Source: Siphonodentalium dalli
Taxonomy: Eukaryota > Mollusca > Scaphopoda > Gadilida > Siphonodentaliidae
Direction of reading: 5' to 3'
Assembly (NCBI GenBank): GCA_032622095.1
Contig: CP136064.1
Location: 125,351,605 to 125,415,604 of the forward strand
DNA: 64,000 nucleotides
Positions 45,666-58,700 of this stretch are shown one piece after another. A program made the position numbers and the translations under genes. The first letter of the stretch is position 1. Every line of letters starts with the position of its first letter. A model generated the notes under the pieces. The model worked only from the letters and a program-made list of their open reading frames with translations, ran no database searches and was not told where the DNA came from.

Positions 45666-46075
45666 GAAAAAAGTCGATAGCTCCACCCGTTTCCGAGATC
45701 TGGTCTGCGTATGCGCGAAGCTGGCGTCGCACGGGCTCGGCTACCCGATAAAATTCGTATCCGGGGCAAGATACATTCACATCAAGTCGATAGCTCCACC
45801 CGTTTCCGATATCTCGTCTGTGCATGCGCGAAGCTGGCGTCGCACGGGCTCGGCGACCTGATAAAATTCGTATCCCGGGCAAGATACATTCACATAGCAA
45901 ATTTCAAGTCGATAGCTCCACCCGTTTCCGAGATCTCGTCTGCGCATGCGTTGCACGGGCGTCGCCTGGTCAAACTACACACGCGTACCAAGTTTCGTCC
46001 CGATCGGTCGAGAATCGTAGATTTGTATAAATGACAGACAGACAGACAAACAGAGGTCTTCAAAATATATATGAG
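45666..46075 (-). repeat. inverted copy of the 123-bp minisatellite
   Basis: Three units (CCCGTTTCCG at 45686, 45799 and 45921), then CAAACTACACACGCGTACCA and an (ACAG)n run, the exact inverse order of 25406-25995. The first unit spacing is 113, so one unit is shorter. Inserted in the 195-bp satellite. Confidence 0.85.
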
Positions 46076-46095
46076 ATGAATTTATTTAAGCCATT

Positions 46096-46261
46096 AATTA
46101 GCGCAAAGTACACTTGTGACTTGTGTGCTCTACGAATGATGCAAACAACATGGTAATTATAATGGAAATTAATAAACGGCTGGAGTCATAAATAAATTTT
46201 CATTATAAATACCATGTTATTTTATTCGTTCATAGAGCACACGAGTGTATTTTGCACTAAT
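46096..46261. mobile_element. foldback element
   Basis: Arms of about 70 bp: ATTAGCGCAAAGTACACTTG at the left pairs with the inverse ATTAGTGCAAAATACACTCG at the right. The GTGTGCTCTAYGAA and ACATGGTAWTTATAATGRAA blocks also pair. Confidence 0.7.
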
Positions 46262-46496
46262 ACATGTCTCAAATTCATCCATTTGTTGCATAAACTCTGT
46301 TGATTATAAACGGAGATGGTCACACAAATGGTCGGATTTAGTGTACAGTCCCCCTTTAAGCTATCCATGCCCAGCCAAGCCTGACAGAAAATCAACCGTC
46401 ACTCAAAGAGGGCACGTCCTTTCTCTGGGCGGCGACTCTGCATGAGCGATGAATGGGAATGAAAATGACCGCTAACTGGTGTTGAGTTCTTTATAT

Positions 46497-46690
46497 CTAT
46501 ATTATCTCCTAATTAGGAGATAATATCTGCCAATTAGGAGACACTAAGTCCTAATTAGGAGATAATAACTCCTAATTAGGAGATAGTATTAGGAGATACT
46601 AAGTCCTAATTAGTATATAATATCTCCTAATTAGGAGATACTAAGTCATAATTAGGGGATACTATCTCCTACTTAGGAGATACTATCTCA
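46497..46690. repeat. palindromic minisatellite (TCTCCTAATTAGGAGA)
   Basis: TCTCCTAATTAGGAGATA or close variants occur about eight times with AYTAAGTC or ATAAY spacers. Each unit is itself a perfect 16-bp palindrome. Confidence 0.85.
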
Positions 46691-46752
46691 TAGTATTTTT
46701 TGTTAGGTGGCACTAAAACGCTTCCATACATATTTGACCCATTTGTATGATT

Positions 46753-46985
46753 GGCTGCGGACACACGTATCACGGTAGCGATAACATAGCAGGTGTGACA
46801 ATTTATTATGGTGGAGTTTGGTGACAATTGGTTAATTGGTCGAGTCGACTCATTATGCGGAAACTCAGCGAGCAACATAACCAGCTATGGCACAGAAATA
46901 TGACGACAGATTGTCACCAAATAAGCACTATAATAAATTGTCACACCTACCATGCCATCGCATTGTGGTACGTGTATCCGCAGCC
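46753..46985. mobile_element. 233-bp foldback MITE with ATT target duplication
   Basis: GGCTGCGGACACACGTATCA at the left pairs with the inverse GGCTGCGGATACACGTACCA at the right. The arms are about 77 bp and share GGTGTGACAATTTATTAT. Flanked by ATT on both sides. The uninterrupted satellite unit TTTGTATGATTATCTAGAT (near 45041 and 47940) is the empty site, confirming a 3-bp duplication. Confidence 0.78.
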
Positions 46986-46989
46986 ATTA

Positions 46990-48290
46990 TTTAGATAACA
47001 ATCGTTCATGATAATCCCTCTCCAGTCTCCAATACATATGTGCCAACCATACTTATTTGTGACAAAAATCAATACTTATTTTGCAAACGACAAACTGTCT
47101 TGTAAATGTTAGAATCCTCAAAACAATTGTAAAATCGGTACGCATTTCTGCTTCCAGATGTTCTTTAGTTTGGTAATCTTAAAAGAGGACACCCGTCATC
47201 CCCGATAATCCGCTTTCAAGTCATATTATATCCAGTTTTTTGACAACTTGTATACTTATTTGTCAGAAAAATCAATACTTATTTTGCAAACGAAAATATT
47301 TCTTGTTAATGTTAGAAGCATTAAAGCAATTGTACAATCGGTATGCATTTCTGCTTCCAGATGTTCTTTAGTATGACAATCTTAAAAGATGACACCCATT
47401 ATCCCCGATAATCCGTTATCCAGTCATACCGAGCTATTTGACAACCATACTTATTTGTCGGAAAAATCAATACTTATTTTGCAAACGAAAATATTTCTTG
47501 TTAATGTTATAAGCATTAAAGCAATTGTACAATCGGTATGCATTTCTGCTTCCAGATGTTCTTTAGTATGATAATCTTAAAAGATGACACCCGTTATCCC
47601 CGATAATCCGCTATCCAGTCATACCGAGCTATTTGACAACCATACTTATTTGTCGGAAAAATCAATACTTATTTTGCAAACGAAAATATTTCTTGTTAAG
47701 ATTAGAAGCATTAAAGCAATTGTACAATCGGTATGCATTTCTGCTTCCAGATGTTCTTTAGTATGATAATCTTAAAAGATGACACCCGTTATCCCCGATA
47801 ATCCGTTATCCAGTCATACCGAGCTATTAGACAACCATACTTATTTGTCGGAAAAATCAATACTTATTGTACTTACAAATTAAAACAAATGTGGGATCTG
47901 CAATATAAGTATGCAATTTCATTCTCATATTTGACCTTTTTGTATGATTATCTAGATAGAAATTGTTCATGATAATCCCTCTGCAGTCTCCAACCATGTC
48001 TATATAGCCTACATATGTGCCTACCAAACTTATTTGTCAGAAAAATCAATACTTATTTTGCAAACGAAACCATGTCTTGTTAAAGTTAGAAGCCTTAAAA
48101 CAATTGTACAATCGGTATGCATGTCTGCTTCCAGATATTCTTTATTATGATAATCTTAAAAGATAACACCCGTTATCCCCCGGCGATATTCCGCTTTCCA
48201 GCCATATATACCGAGCTATTTGACAACCATACTTATTTGTCAGAAAAATCAATACTTATTTTACTTACAAATTTAAAAAAAACCAACGAC
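46990..48290. repeat. ~195-bp satellite, right block
   Basis: Seven or so units with a regular 195-bp period in the middle (47389 to 47584 and on). The middle units are almost identical and the outer ones diverged. 195 is a multiple of three, so the 60-codon frames at 47389 and 47584 repeat. They are not genes. Confidence 0.85.
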
Positions 48291-49319
48291 AAAGTCACGA
48301 CATTCAGATTTGTAAGCCGTTCCATGTGTTGTTTGTGTGGCATTATATAATAAATGTAGTACAGTACCCCATTGGATTAACACAGAAATTAGATGCAATT
48401 TATGTTTGGAATAATCTATTTTGAACTTCGAATAATAGACAATGAAGACGAATAAAACACAACTCAAATTACATTCCTGAAATTTTTTCATTTTCCATAT
48501 ACTTTTCAATTTGTCGACGGGTCTAATTGTGTTTTAGCGTCTCTGTAGGCCTATATGTGATGCCCCCAGGGTTGTGAATTTCATCTGGAAGGGAAGAAGC
48601 ACATAATTAAACATAGATGTACAAACACCAAACTTAATATGTATACATAACGCGCAATTCCCAAATTATTTTGTGTGATGTGATAATAAGATTCATTTTG
48701 CTCGCCAAAATTGTATGTTCCTTTCGTGTGACTATATATCGATTAAATCATTCAATTTTCACTTGCTTGAAGATCGGTGCTGAACACCCACTCTTTGGTG
48801 ATACTGTTTCCCACCGAGGCGCAGTTATTTTTAAAGATACTGAAAAAAAAAAATAAGAAAAAAAAATAAAAATTAAGCCTACCTACCTACCCTAATTTTT
48901 TTCAGCTCGTTAGCGGAAACAAATGTATTTTTTTTTAGGCCCAATTAGTATAAAACATGGTCGAGGAAAATCGAGCAAAACGTTCGCGGAATCGGATCTT
49001 CTACCGCTCGGAATGGGAATTTTGCTCGGGCGGAATGAGATTTCGAGGAACATATCCTCCACCCCAGTGTTTATATTATAAGGTTCCCTGTCAAATTCAA
49101 AACTTCAAATTTCAAAAAGTTCCAAGACCAAGTCCAAGGTTTTGACTTTTGAAGTTTTGTACTGGTGGAATATGATCTCTACGGGCTTTAGTCAGAGTAT
49201 ATATTCATGGCATAATCTACATACTTGTCATGTGCTGGTCGTGTATTGGTGCCGCGTTCTGTAAGCTATATTGACTAGAGTTCTAAAAGTTAGCGACACA
49301 ATTCAAGTGCTTGTGTCAT
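48291..49319. other. no recognised gene
   Basis: Contains an A-rich stretch and a short CCTACCTACCTACCC run near 48840-48890, perhaps a retroelement tail. Short frames only. Confidence 0.4.
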
Positions 49320-49770
49320 GGTTACACTGGTGTAAATACTATAGGCAGCTCCCCCTGCGGTTGCGGGAGGAGTATAGAGTTTCACAGTTAAAACACTCTG
49401 GGCTGTGATTGGTTGCATGAATTAAATGTAAACTGTTGACAAAAATTCAAGGAATCATTCTCCCACAAACTTCATTTGCCAAGAGGCCCATTCATTAAAG
49501 GTGAAGTCTGTTGTGGCTGTTTAGAAATTTTAAGTGTGATTGAAAAAATGACAATATTTTTTTAGTGCGGAACTGACCCTAGTCATGAAAAAACGAAAAT
49601 TTGAAGTGGATTCCCTGCTAGACGGTGTTGATTTTTTTATTGGGAAAGTTTCCACAGATGTCAAGCTCACATAATCCGAAGGCAGTTTGAACAGTTTCCA
49701 TTTGACCTCTGATGCAGATCAACAAACGTTAACACTGAAGCCTATGGGAAATATTTACACCAGTGTAACC
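49320..49770. mobile_element. 451-bp TA-flanked MITE inside each array unit
   Basis: The left end GGTTACACTGGTGTAAATA is the exact inverse of the right end TATTTACACCAGTGTAACC. In later units both sides are flanked by TA, the duplication of the Tc1/mariner group. The same copy sits at the start of units 2-8 and 10-12. The first unit has CAT, not TA, on its left. No transposase is encoded. Confidence 0.85.
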
Positions 49771-52700
49771 TAAAGGGAAAAAATAGCTTTTTATCATTTT
49801 TGATTCCTGGGAGTCACTTTAAAGCTTTTTAATGCATTTTACAGAGCCTGGTCTTTCAGTCCAATGAATATCTCATGCTTAGTGTGGCTATTCTTGCTGC
49901 TGATGTCTTCTTTCACTTACATCAGCCAAAAAAATAGTAAGATTTTTCATAAAAAATGCCAATTTTTCAAGGTATTTTCAAAAAAATTCAAGGTGGTAAT
50001 AGTCACATGATAATGCAAATGACCCATAACATGAGCATGTCAACGACACATATATCAATTGTTATAAGAACCTAATCTAACAAGTATTTTGGATTTTATA
50101 GCCAGTGATATACAGATATATATCATAAAAGTGTGTCATTTCCACTGGTGGGTATGGTCATTTGAAGGTTAATAGCACTAAAACTTGGACACATTTAAGA
50201 AAATGCTTCAGCAATTCAAAGAGAGCATATCTTTATTCAACTAATTCAATATACACCCACATCCAGTTATCTTGGATCACCCTTGCAGACCTGAAAATGT
50301 CATATTTTATTCTTCAATGTGCTGATAAAGTCATGCGCTTGATGCTCAGCTGATCAGATCTGGACTCAATGACCTCACATCACCAGAAGTTCTCTCATGG
50401 AAAGAATATTGTACAGTCTTCCATAGCTGATCCAAGTTTGCAACACCAGACCCCTAAAACTGAGTGAAAATGGGGCCTGAACATGACTGGTGGTGGAAAA
50501 TTGTGCCTTTTTGATGAATAATTTGTTAAAGGGGGTGGGGTTAAATTGTGTGTGATAAATAAAGAACCATAGGGGTGATATTGTTTTTGAACACATTTTT
50601 TCCATTGATGGGCAATTCTGAAGAAATGTAGGGAGTTACAATTATTCCGCGAAAAAGCGGGCTATCGCTTTAGGTTACACTGGTGTAAATACTATAGGCA
50701 GCTCCCCCTGCGGTTGCGGGAGGAGTATAGAGTTTCACAGTTAAAACACTCTGGGCTGTGATTGGTTGCATGAATTAAATGTAAACTGTTGACAAAAATT
50801 CAAGGAATCATTCTCCCACAAACTTCATTTGCCAAGAGGCCCATTCATTAAAGGTGAAGTCTGTTGTGGCTGTTTAGAAATTTTAAGTGTGATTGAAAAA
50901 ATGACAATATTTTTTTAGTGCGGAACTGACCCTAGTCATGAAAAAACGAAAATTTGAAGTGGATTCCCTGCTAGACGGTGTTGATTTTTTTATTGGGAAA
51001 GTTTCCACAGATGTCAAGCTCACATAATCCGAAGGCAGTTTGAACAGTTTCCATTTGACCTCTGATGCAGATCAACAAACGTTAACACTGAAGCCTATGG
51101 GAAATATTTACACCAGTGTAACCTAAAGGGAAAAAATAGCTTTTTATCATTTTTGATTCCTGGGAGTCACTTTAAAGCTTTTTAATGCATTTTACAGAGC
51201 CTGGTCTTTCAGTCCAATGAATATCTCATGCTTAGTGTGGCTATTCTTGCTGCTGATGTCTTCTTTCACTTACATCAGCCAAAAAAATAGTAAGATTTTT
51301 CATAAAAAATGCCAATTTTTCAAGGTATTTTCAAAAAAATTCAAGGTGGTAATAGTCACATGATAATGCAAATGACCCATAACATGAGCATGTCAACGAC
51401 ACATATATCAATTGTTATAAGAACCTAATCTAACAAGTATTTTGGATTTTATAGCCAGTGATATACAGATATATATCATAAAAGTGTGTCATTTCCACTG
51501 GTGGGTATGGTCATTTGAAGGTTAATAGCACTAAAACTTGGACACATTTAAGAAAATGCTTCAGCAATTCACAGAGAGCATATCTTTATTCAACTAATTC
51601 AATATACACCCACATCCAGTTATCTTGGATCACCCTTGCAGACCTGAAAATGTCATATTTTATTCTTCAATGTGCTGATAAAGTCATGCGCTTGATGCTC
51701 AGCTGATCAGATCTGGACTCAATGACCTCACATCACCAGAAGTTCTCTCATGGAAAGAATATTGTACAGTCTTCCATAGCTGATCCAAGTTTGCAACACC
51801 AGACCCCTAAAACTGAGTGAAAATGGGGCCTGAACATGACTGGTGGTGGAAAATTGTGCCTTTTTGATGAATAATTTGTTAAAGGGGGTGGGGTTAAATT
51901 GTGTGTGATAAATAAAGAACCATAGGGGTGATATTGTTTTTGAACACATTTTTTCCATTGATGGGCAATTCTGAAGAAATGTAGGGAGTTACAATTATTC
52001 CGCGAAAAAGCGGGCTATCGCTTTAGGTTACACTGGTGTAAATACTATAGGCAGCTCCCCCTGCGGTTGCGGGAGGAGTATAGAGTTTCACAGTTAAAAC
52101 ACTCTGGGCTGTGATTGGTTGCATGAATTAAATGTAAACTGTTGACAAAAATTCAAGGAATCATTCTCCCACAAACTTCATTTGCCAAGAGGCCCATTCA
52201 TTAAAGGTGAAGTCTGTTGTGGCTGTTTAGAAATTTTAAGTGTGATTGAAAAAATGACAATATTTTTTTAGTGCGGAACTGACCCTAGTCATGAAAAAAC
52301 GAAAATTTGAAGTGGATTCCCTGCTAGACGGTGTTGATTTTTTTATTGGGAAAGTTTCCACAGATGTCAAGCTCACATAATCCGAAGGCAGTTTGAACAG
52401 TTTCCATTTGACCTCTGATGCAGATCAACAAACGTTAACACTGAAGCCTATGGGAAATATTTACACCAGTGTAACCTAAAGGGAAAAAATAGCTTTTTAT
52501 CATTTTTGATTCCTGGGAGTCACTTTAAAGCTTTTTAATGCATTTTACAGAGCCTGGTCTTTCAGTCCAATGAATATCTCATGCTTAGTGTGGCTATTCT
52601 TGCTGCTGATGTCTTCTTTCACTTACATCAGCCAAAAAAATAGTAAGATTTTTCATAAAAAATGCCAATTTTTCAAGGTATTTTCAAAAAAATTCAAGGT

Positions 52701-55700
52701 GGTAATAGTCACATGATAATGCAAATGACCCATAACATGAGCATGTCAACGACACATATATCAATTGTTATAAGAACCTAATCTAACAAGTATTTTGGAT
52801 TTTATAGCCAGTGATATACAGATATATATCATAAAAGTGTGTCATTTCCACTGGTGGGTATGGTCATTTGAAGGTTAATAGCACTAAAACTTGGACACAT
52901 TTAAGAAAATGCTTCAGCAATTCAAAGAGAGCATATCTTTATTCAACTAATTCAATATACACCCACATCCAGTTATCTTGGATCACCCTTGCAGACCTGA
53001 AAATGTCATATTTTATTCTTCAATGTGCTGATAAAGTCATGCGCTTGATGCTCAGCTGATCAGATCTGGACTCAATGACCTCACATCACCAGAAGTTCTC
53101 TCATGGAAAGAATATTGTACAGTCTTCCATAGCTGATCCAAGTTTGCAACACCAGACCCCTAAAACTGAGTGAAAATGGGGCCTGAACATGACTGGTGGT
53201 GGAAAATTGTGCCTTTTTGATGAATAATTTGTTAAAGGGGGTGGGGTTAAATTGTGTGTGATAAATAAAGAACCATAGGGGTGATATTGTTTTTGAACAC
53301 ATTTTTTCCATTGATGGGCAATTCTGAAGAAATGTAGGGAGTTACAATTATTCCGCGAAAAAGCGGGCTATCGCTTTAGGTTACACTGGTGTAAATACTA
53401 TAGGCAGCTCCCCCTGCGGTTGCGGGAGGAGTATAGAGTTTCACAGTTAAAACACTCTGGGCTGTGATTGGTTGCATGAATTAAATGTAAACTGTTGACA
53501 AAAATTCAAGGAATCATTCTCCCACAAACTTCATTTGCCAAGAGGCCCATTCATTAAAGGTGAAGTCTGTTGTGGCTGTTTAGAAATTTTAAGTGTGATT
53601 GAAAAAATGACAATATTTTTTTAGTGCGGAACTGACCCTAGTCATGAAAAAACGAAAATTTGAAGTGGATTCCCTGCTAGACGGTGTTGATTTTTTTTAT
53701 TGGGAAAGTTTCCACAGATGTCAAGCTCACATAATCCGAAGGCAGTTTGAACAGTTTCCATTTGACCTCTGATGCAGATCAACAAACGTTAACACTGAAG
53801 CCTATGGGAAATATTTACACCAGTGTAACCTAAAGGGAAAAAATAGCTTTTTATCATTTTTGATTCCTGGGAGTCACTTTAAAGCTTTTTAATGCATTTT
53901 ACAGAGCCTGGTCTTTCAGTCCAATGAATATCTCATGCTTAGTGTGGCTATTCTTGCTGCTGATGTCTTCTTTCACTTACATCAGCCAAAAAAATAGTAA
54001 GATTTTTCATAAAAAATGCCAATTTTTCAAGGTATTTTCAAAAAAATTCAAGGTGGTAATAGTCACATGATAATGCAAATGACCCATAACATGAGCATGT
54101 CAACGACACATATATCAATTGTTATAAGAACCTAATCTAACAAGTATTTTGGATTTTATAGCCAGTGATATACAGATATATATCATAAAAGTGTGTCATT
54201 TCCACTGGTGGGTATGGTCATTTGAAGGTTAATAGCACTAAAACTTGGACACATTTAAGAAAATGCTTCAGCAATTCACAGAGAGCATATCTTTATTCAA
54301 CTAATTCAATATACACCCACATCCAGTTATCTTGGATCACCCTTGCAGACCTGAAAATGTCATATTTTATTCTTCAATGTGCTGATAAAGTCATGCGCTT
54401 GATGCTCAGCTGATCAGATCTGGACTCAATGACCTCACATCACCAGAAGTTCTCTCATGGAAAGAATATTGTACAGTCTTCCATAGCTGATCCAAGTTTG
54501 CAACACCAGACCCCTAAAACTGAGTGAAAATGGGGCCTGAACATGACTGGTGGTGGAAAATTGTGCCTTTTTGATGAATAATTTGTTAAAGGGGGTGGGG
54601 TTAAATTGTGTGTGATAAATAAAGAACCATAGGGGTGATATTGTTTTTGAACACATTTTTTCCATTGATGGGCAATTCTGAAGAAATGTAGGGAGTTACA
54701 ATTATTCCGCGAAAAAGCGGGCTATCGCTTTAGGTTACACTGGTGTAAATACTATAGGCAGCTCCCCCTGCGGTTGCGGGAGGAGTATAGAGTTTCACAG
54801 TTAAAACACTCTGGGCTGTGATTGGTTGCATGAATTAAATGTAAACTGTTGACAAAAATTCAAGGAATCATTCTCCCACAAACTTCATTTGCCAAGAGGC
54901 CCATTCATTAAAGGTGAAGTCTGTTGTGGCTGTTTAGAAATTTTAAGTGTGATTGAAAAAATGACAATATTTTTTTAGTGCGGAACTGACCCTAGTCATG
55001 AAAAAACGAAAATTTGAAGTGGATTCCCTGCTAGACGGTGTTGATTTTTTTATTGGGAAAGTTTCCACAGATGTCAAGCTCACATAATCCGAAGGCAGTT
55101 TGAACAGTTTCCATTTGACCTCTGATGCAGATCAACAAACGTTAACACTGAAGCCTATGGGAAATATTTACACCAGTGTAACCTAAAGGGAAAAAATAGC
55201 TTTTTATCATTTTTGATTCCTGGGAGTCACTTTAAAGCTTTTTAATGCATTTTACAGAGCCTGGTCTTTCAGTCCAATGAATATCTCATGCTTAGTGTGG
55301 CTATTCTTGCTGCTGATGTCTTCTTTCACTTACATCAGCCAAAAAAATAGTAAGATTTTTCATAAAAAATGCCAATTTTTCAAGGTATTTTCAAAAAAAT
55401 TCAAGGTGGTAATAGTCACATGATAATGCAAATGACCCATAACATGAGCATGTCAACGACACATATATCAATTGTTATAAGAACCTAATCTAACAAGTAT
55501 TTTGGATTTTATAGCCAGTGATATACAGATATATATCATAAAAGTGTGTCATTTCCACTGGTGGGTATGGTCATTTGAAGGTTAATAGCACTAAAACTTG
55601 GACACATTTAAGAAAATGCTTCAGCAATTCAAAGAGAGCATATCTTTATTCAACTAATTCAATATACACCCACATCCAGTTATCTTGGATCACCCTTGCA

Positions 55701-58700
55701 GACCTGAAAATGTCATATTTTATTCTTCAATGTGCTGATAAAGTCATGCGCTTGATGCTCAGCTGATCAGATCTGGACTCAATGACCTCACATCACCAGA
55801 AGTTCTCTCATGGAAAGAATATTGTACAGTCTTCCATAGCTGATCCAAGTTTGCAACACCAGACCCCTAAAACTGAGTGAAAATGGGGCCTGAACATGAC
55901 TGGTGGTGGAAAATTGTGCCTTTTTGATGAATAATTTGTTAAAGGGGGTGGGGTTAAATTGTGTGTGATAAATAAAGAACCATAGGGGTGATATTGTTTT
56001 TGAACACATTTTTTCCATTGATGGGCAATTCTGAAGAAATGTAGGGAGTTACAATTATTCCGCGAAAAAGCGGGCTATCGCTTTAGGTTACACTGGTGTA
56101 AATACTATAGGCAGCTCCCCCTGCGGTTGCGGGAGGAGTATAGAGTTTCACAGTTAAAACACTCTGGGCTGTGATTGGTTGCATGAATTAAATGTAAACT
56201 GTTGACAAAAATTCAAGGAATCATTCTCCCACAAACTTCATTTGCCAAGAGGCCCATTCATTAAAGGTGAAGTCTGTTGTGGCTGTTTAGAAATTTTAAG
56301 TGTGATTGAAAAAATGACAATATTTTTTTAGTGCGGAACTGACCCTAGTCATGAAAAAACGAAAATTTGAAGTGGATTCCCTGCTAGACGGTGTTGATTT
56401 TTTTATTGGGAAAGTTTCCACAGATGTCAAGCTCACATAATCCGAAGGCAGTTTGAACAGTTTCCATTTGACCTCTGATGCAGATCAACAAACGTTAACA
56501 CTGAAGCCTATGGGAAATATTTACACCAGTGTAACCTAAAGGGAAAAAATAGCTTTTTATCATTTTTGATTCCTGGGAGTCACTTTAAAGCTTTTTAATG
56601 CATTTTACAGAGCCTGGTCTTTCAGTCCAATGAATATCTCATGCTTAGTGTGGCTATTCTTGCTGCTGATGTCTTCTTTCACTTACATCAGCCAAAAAAA
56701 TAGTAAGATTTTTCATAAAAAATGCCAATTTTTCAAGGTATTTTCAAAAAAATTCAAGGTGGTAATAGTCACATGATAATGCAAATGACCCATAACATGA
56801 GCATGTCAACGACACATATATCAATTGTTATAAGAACCTAATCTAACAAGTATTTTGGATTTTATAGCCAGTGATATACAGATATATATCATAAAAGTGT
56901 GTCATTTCCACTGGTGGGTATGGTCATTTGAAGGTTAATAGCACTAAAACTTGGACACATTTAAGAAAATGCTTCAGCAATTCAAAGAGAGCATATCTTT
57001 ATTCAACTAATTCAATATACACCCACATCCAGTTATCTTGGATCACCCTTGCAGACCTGAAAATGTCATATTTTATTCTTCAATGTGCTGATAAAGTCAT
57101 GCGCTTGATGCTCAGCTGATCAGATCTGGACTCAATGACCTCACATCACCAGAAGTTCTCTCATGGAAAGAATATTGTACAGTCTTCCATAGCTGATCCA
57201 AGTTTGCAACACCAGACCCCTAAAACTGAGTGAAAATGGGGCCTGAACATGACTGGTGGTGGAAAATTGTGCCTTTTTGATGAATAATTTGTTAAAGGGG
57301 GTGGGGTTAAATTGTGTGTGATAAATAAAGAACCATAGGGGTGATATTGTTTTTGAACACATTTTTTCCATTGATGGGCAATTCTGAAGAAATGTAGGGA
57401 GTTACAATTATTCCGCGAAAAAGCGGGCTATCGCTTTAGGTTACACTGGTGTAAATACTATAGGCAGCTCCCCCTGCGGTTGCGGGAGGAGTATAGAGTT
57501 TCACAGTTAAAACACTCTGGGCTGTGATTGGTTGCATGAATTAAATGTAAACTGTTGACAAAAATTCAAGGAATCATTCTCCCACAAACTTCATTTGCCA
57601 AGAGGCCCATTCATTAAAGGTGAAGTCTGTTGTGGCTGTTTAGAAATTTTAAGTGTGATTGAAAAAATGACAATATTTTTTTAGTGCGGAACTGACCCTA
57701 GTCATGAAAAAACGAAAATTTGAAGTGGATTCCCTGCTAGACGGTGTTGATTTTTTTATTGGGAAAGTTTCCACAGATGTCAAGCTCACATAATCCGAAG
57801 GCAGTTTGAACAGTTTCCATTTGACCTCTGATGCAGATCAACAAACGTTAACACTGAAGCCTATGGGAAATATTTACACCAGTGTAACCTAAAGGGAAAA
57901 AATAGCTTTTTATCATTTTTGATTCCTGGGAGTCACTTTAAAGCTTTTTAATGCATTTTACAGAGCCTGGTCTTTCAGTCCAATGAATATCTCATGCTTA
58001 GTGTGGCTATTCTTGCTGCTGATGTCTTCTTTCACTTACATCAGCCAAAAAAATAGTAAGATTTTTCATAAAAAATGCCAATTTTTCAAGGTATTTTCAA
58101 AAAAATTCAAGGTGGTAATAGTCACATGATAATGCAAATGACCCATAACATGAGCATGTCAACGACACATATATCAATTGTTATAAGAACCTAATCTAAC
58201 AAGTATTTTGGATTTTATAGCCAGTGATATACAGATATATATCATAAAAGTGTGTCATTTCCACTGGTGGGTATGGTCATTTGAAGGTTAATAGCACTAA
58301 AACTTGGACACATTTAAGAAAATGCTTCAGCAATTCACAGAGAGCATATCTTTATTCAACTAATTCAATATACACCCACATCCAGTTATCTTGGATCACC
58401 CTTGCAGACCTGAAAATGTCATATTTTATTCTTCAATGTGCTGATAAAGTCATGCGCTTGATGCTCAGCTGATCAGATCTGGACTCAATGACCTCACATC
58501 ACCAGAAGTTCTCTCATGGAAAGAATATTGTACAGTCTTCCATAGCTGATCCAAGTTTGCAACACCAGACCCCTAAAACTGAGTGAAAATGGGGCCTGAA
58601 CATGACTGGTGGTGGAAAATTGTGCCTTTTTGATGAATAATTTGTTAAAGGGGGTGGGGTTAAATTGTGTGTGATAAATAAAGAACCATAGGGGTGATAT

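Noticed and set aside
46497-46690. CRISPR-like array of palindromic repeats
   Set aside because: Spacers are absent or 5-10 bases and repeated. The genome is eukaryotic. It is a minisatellite.
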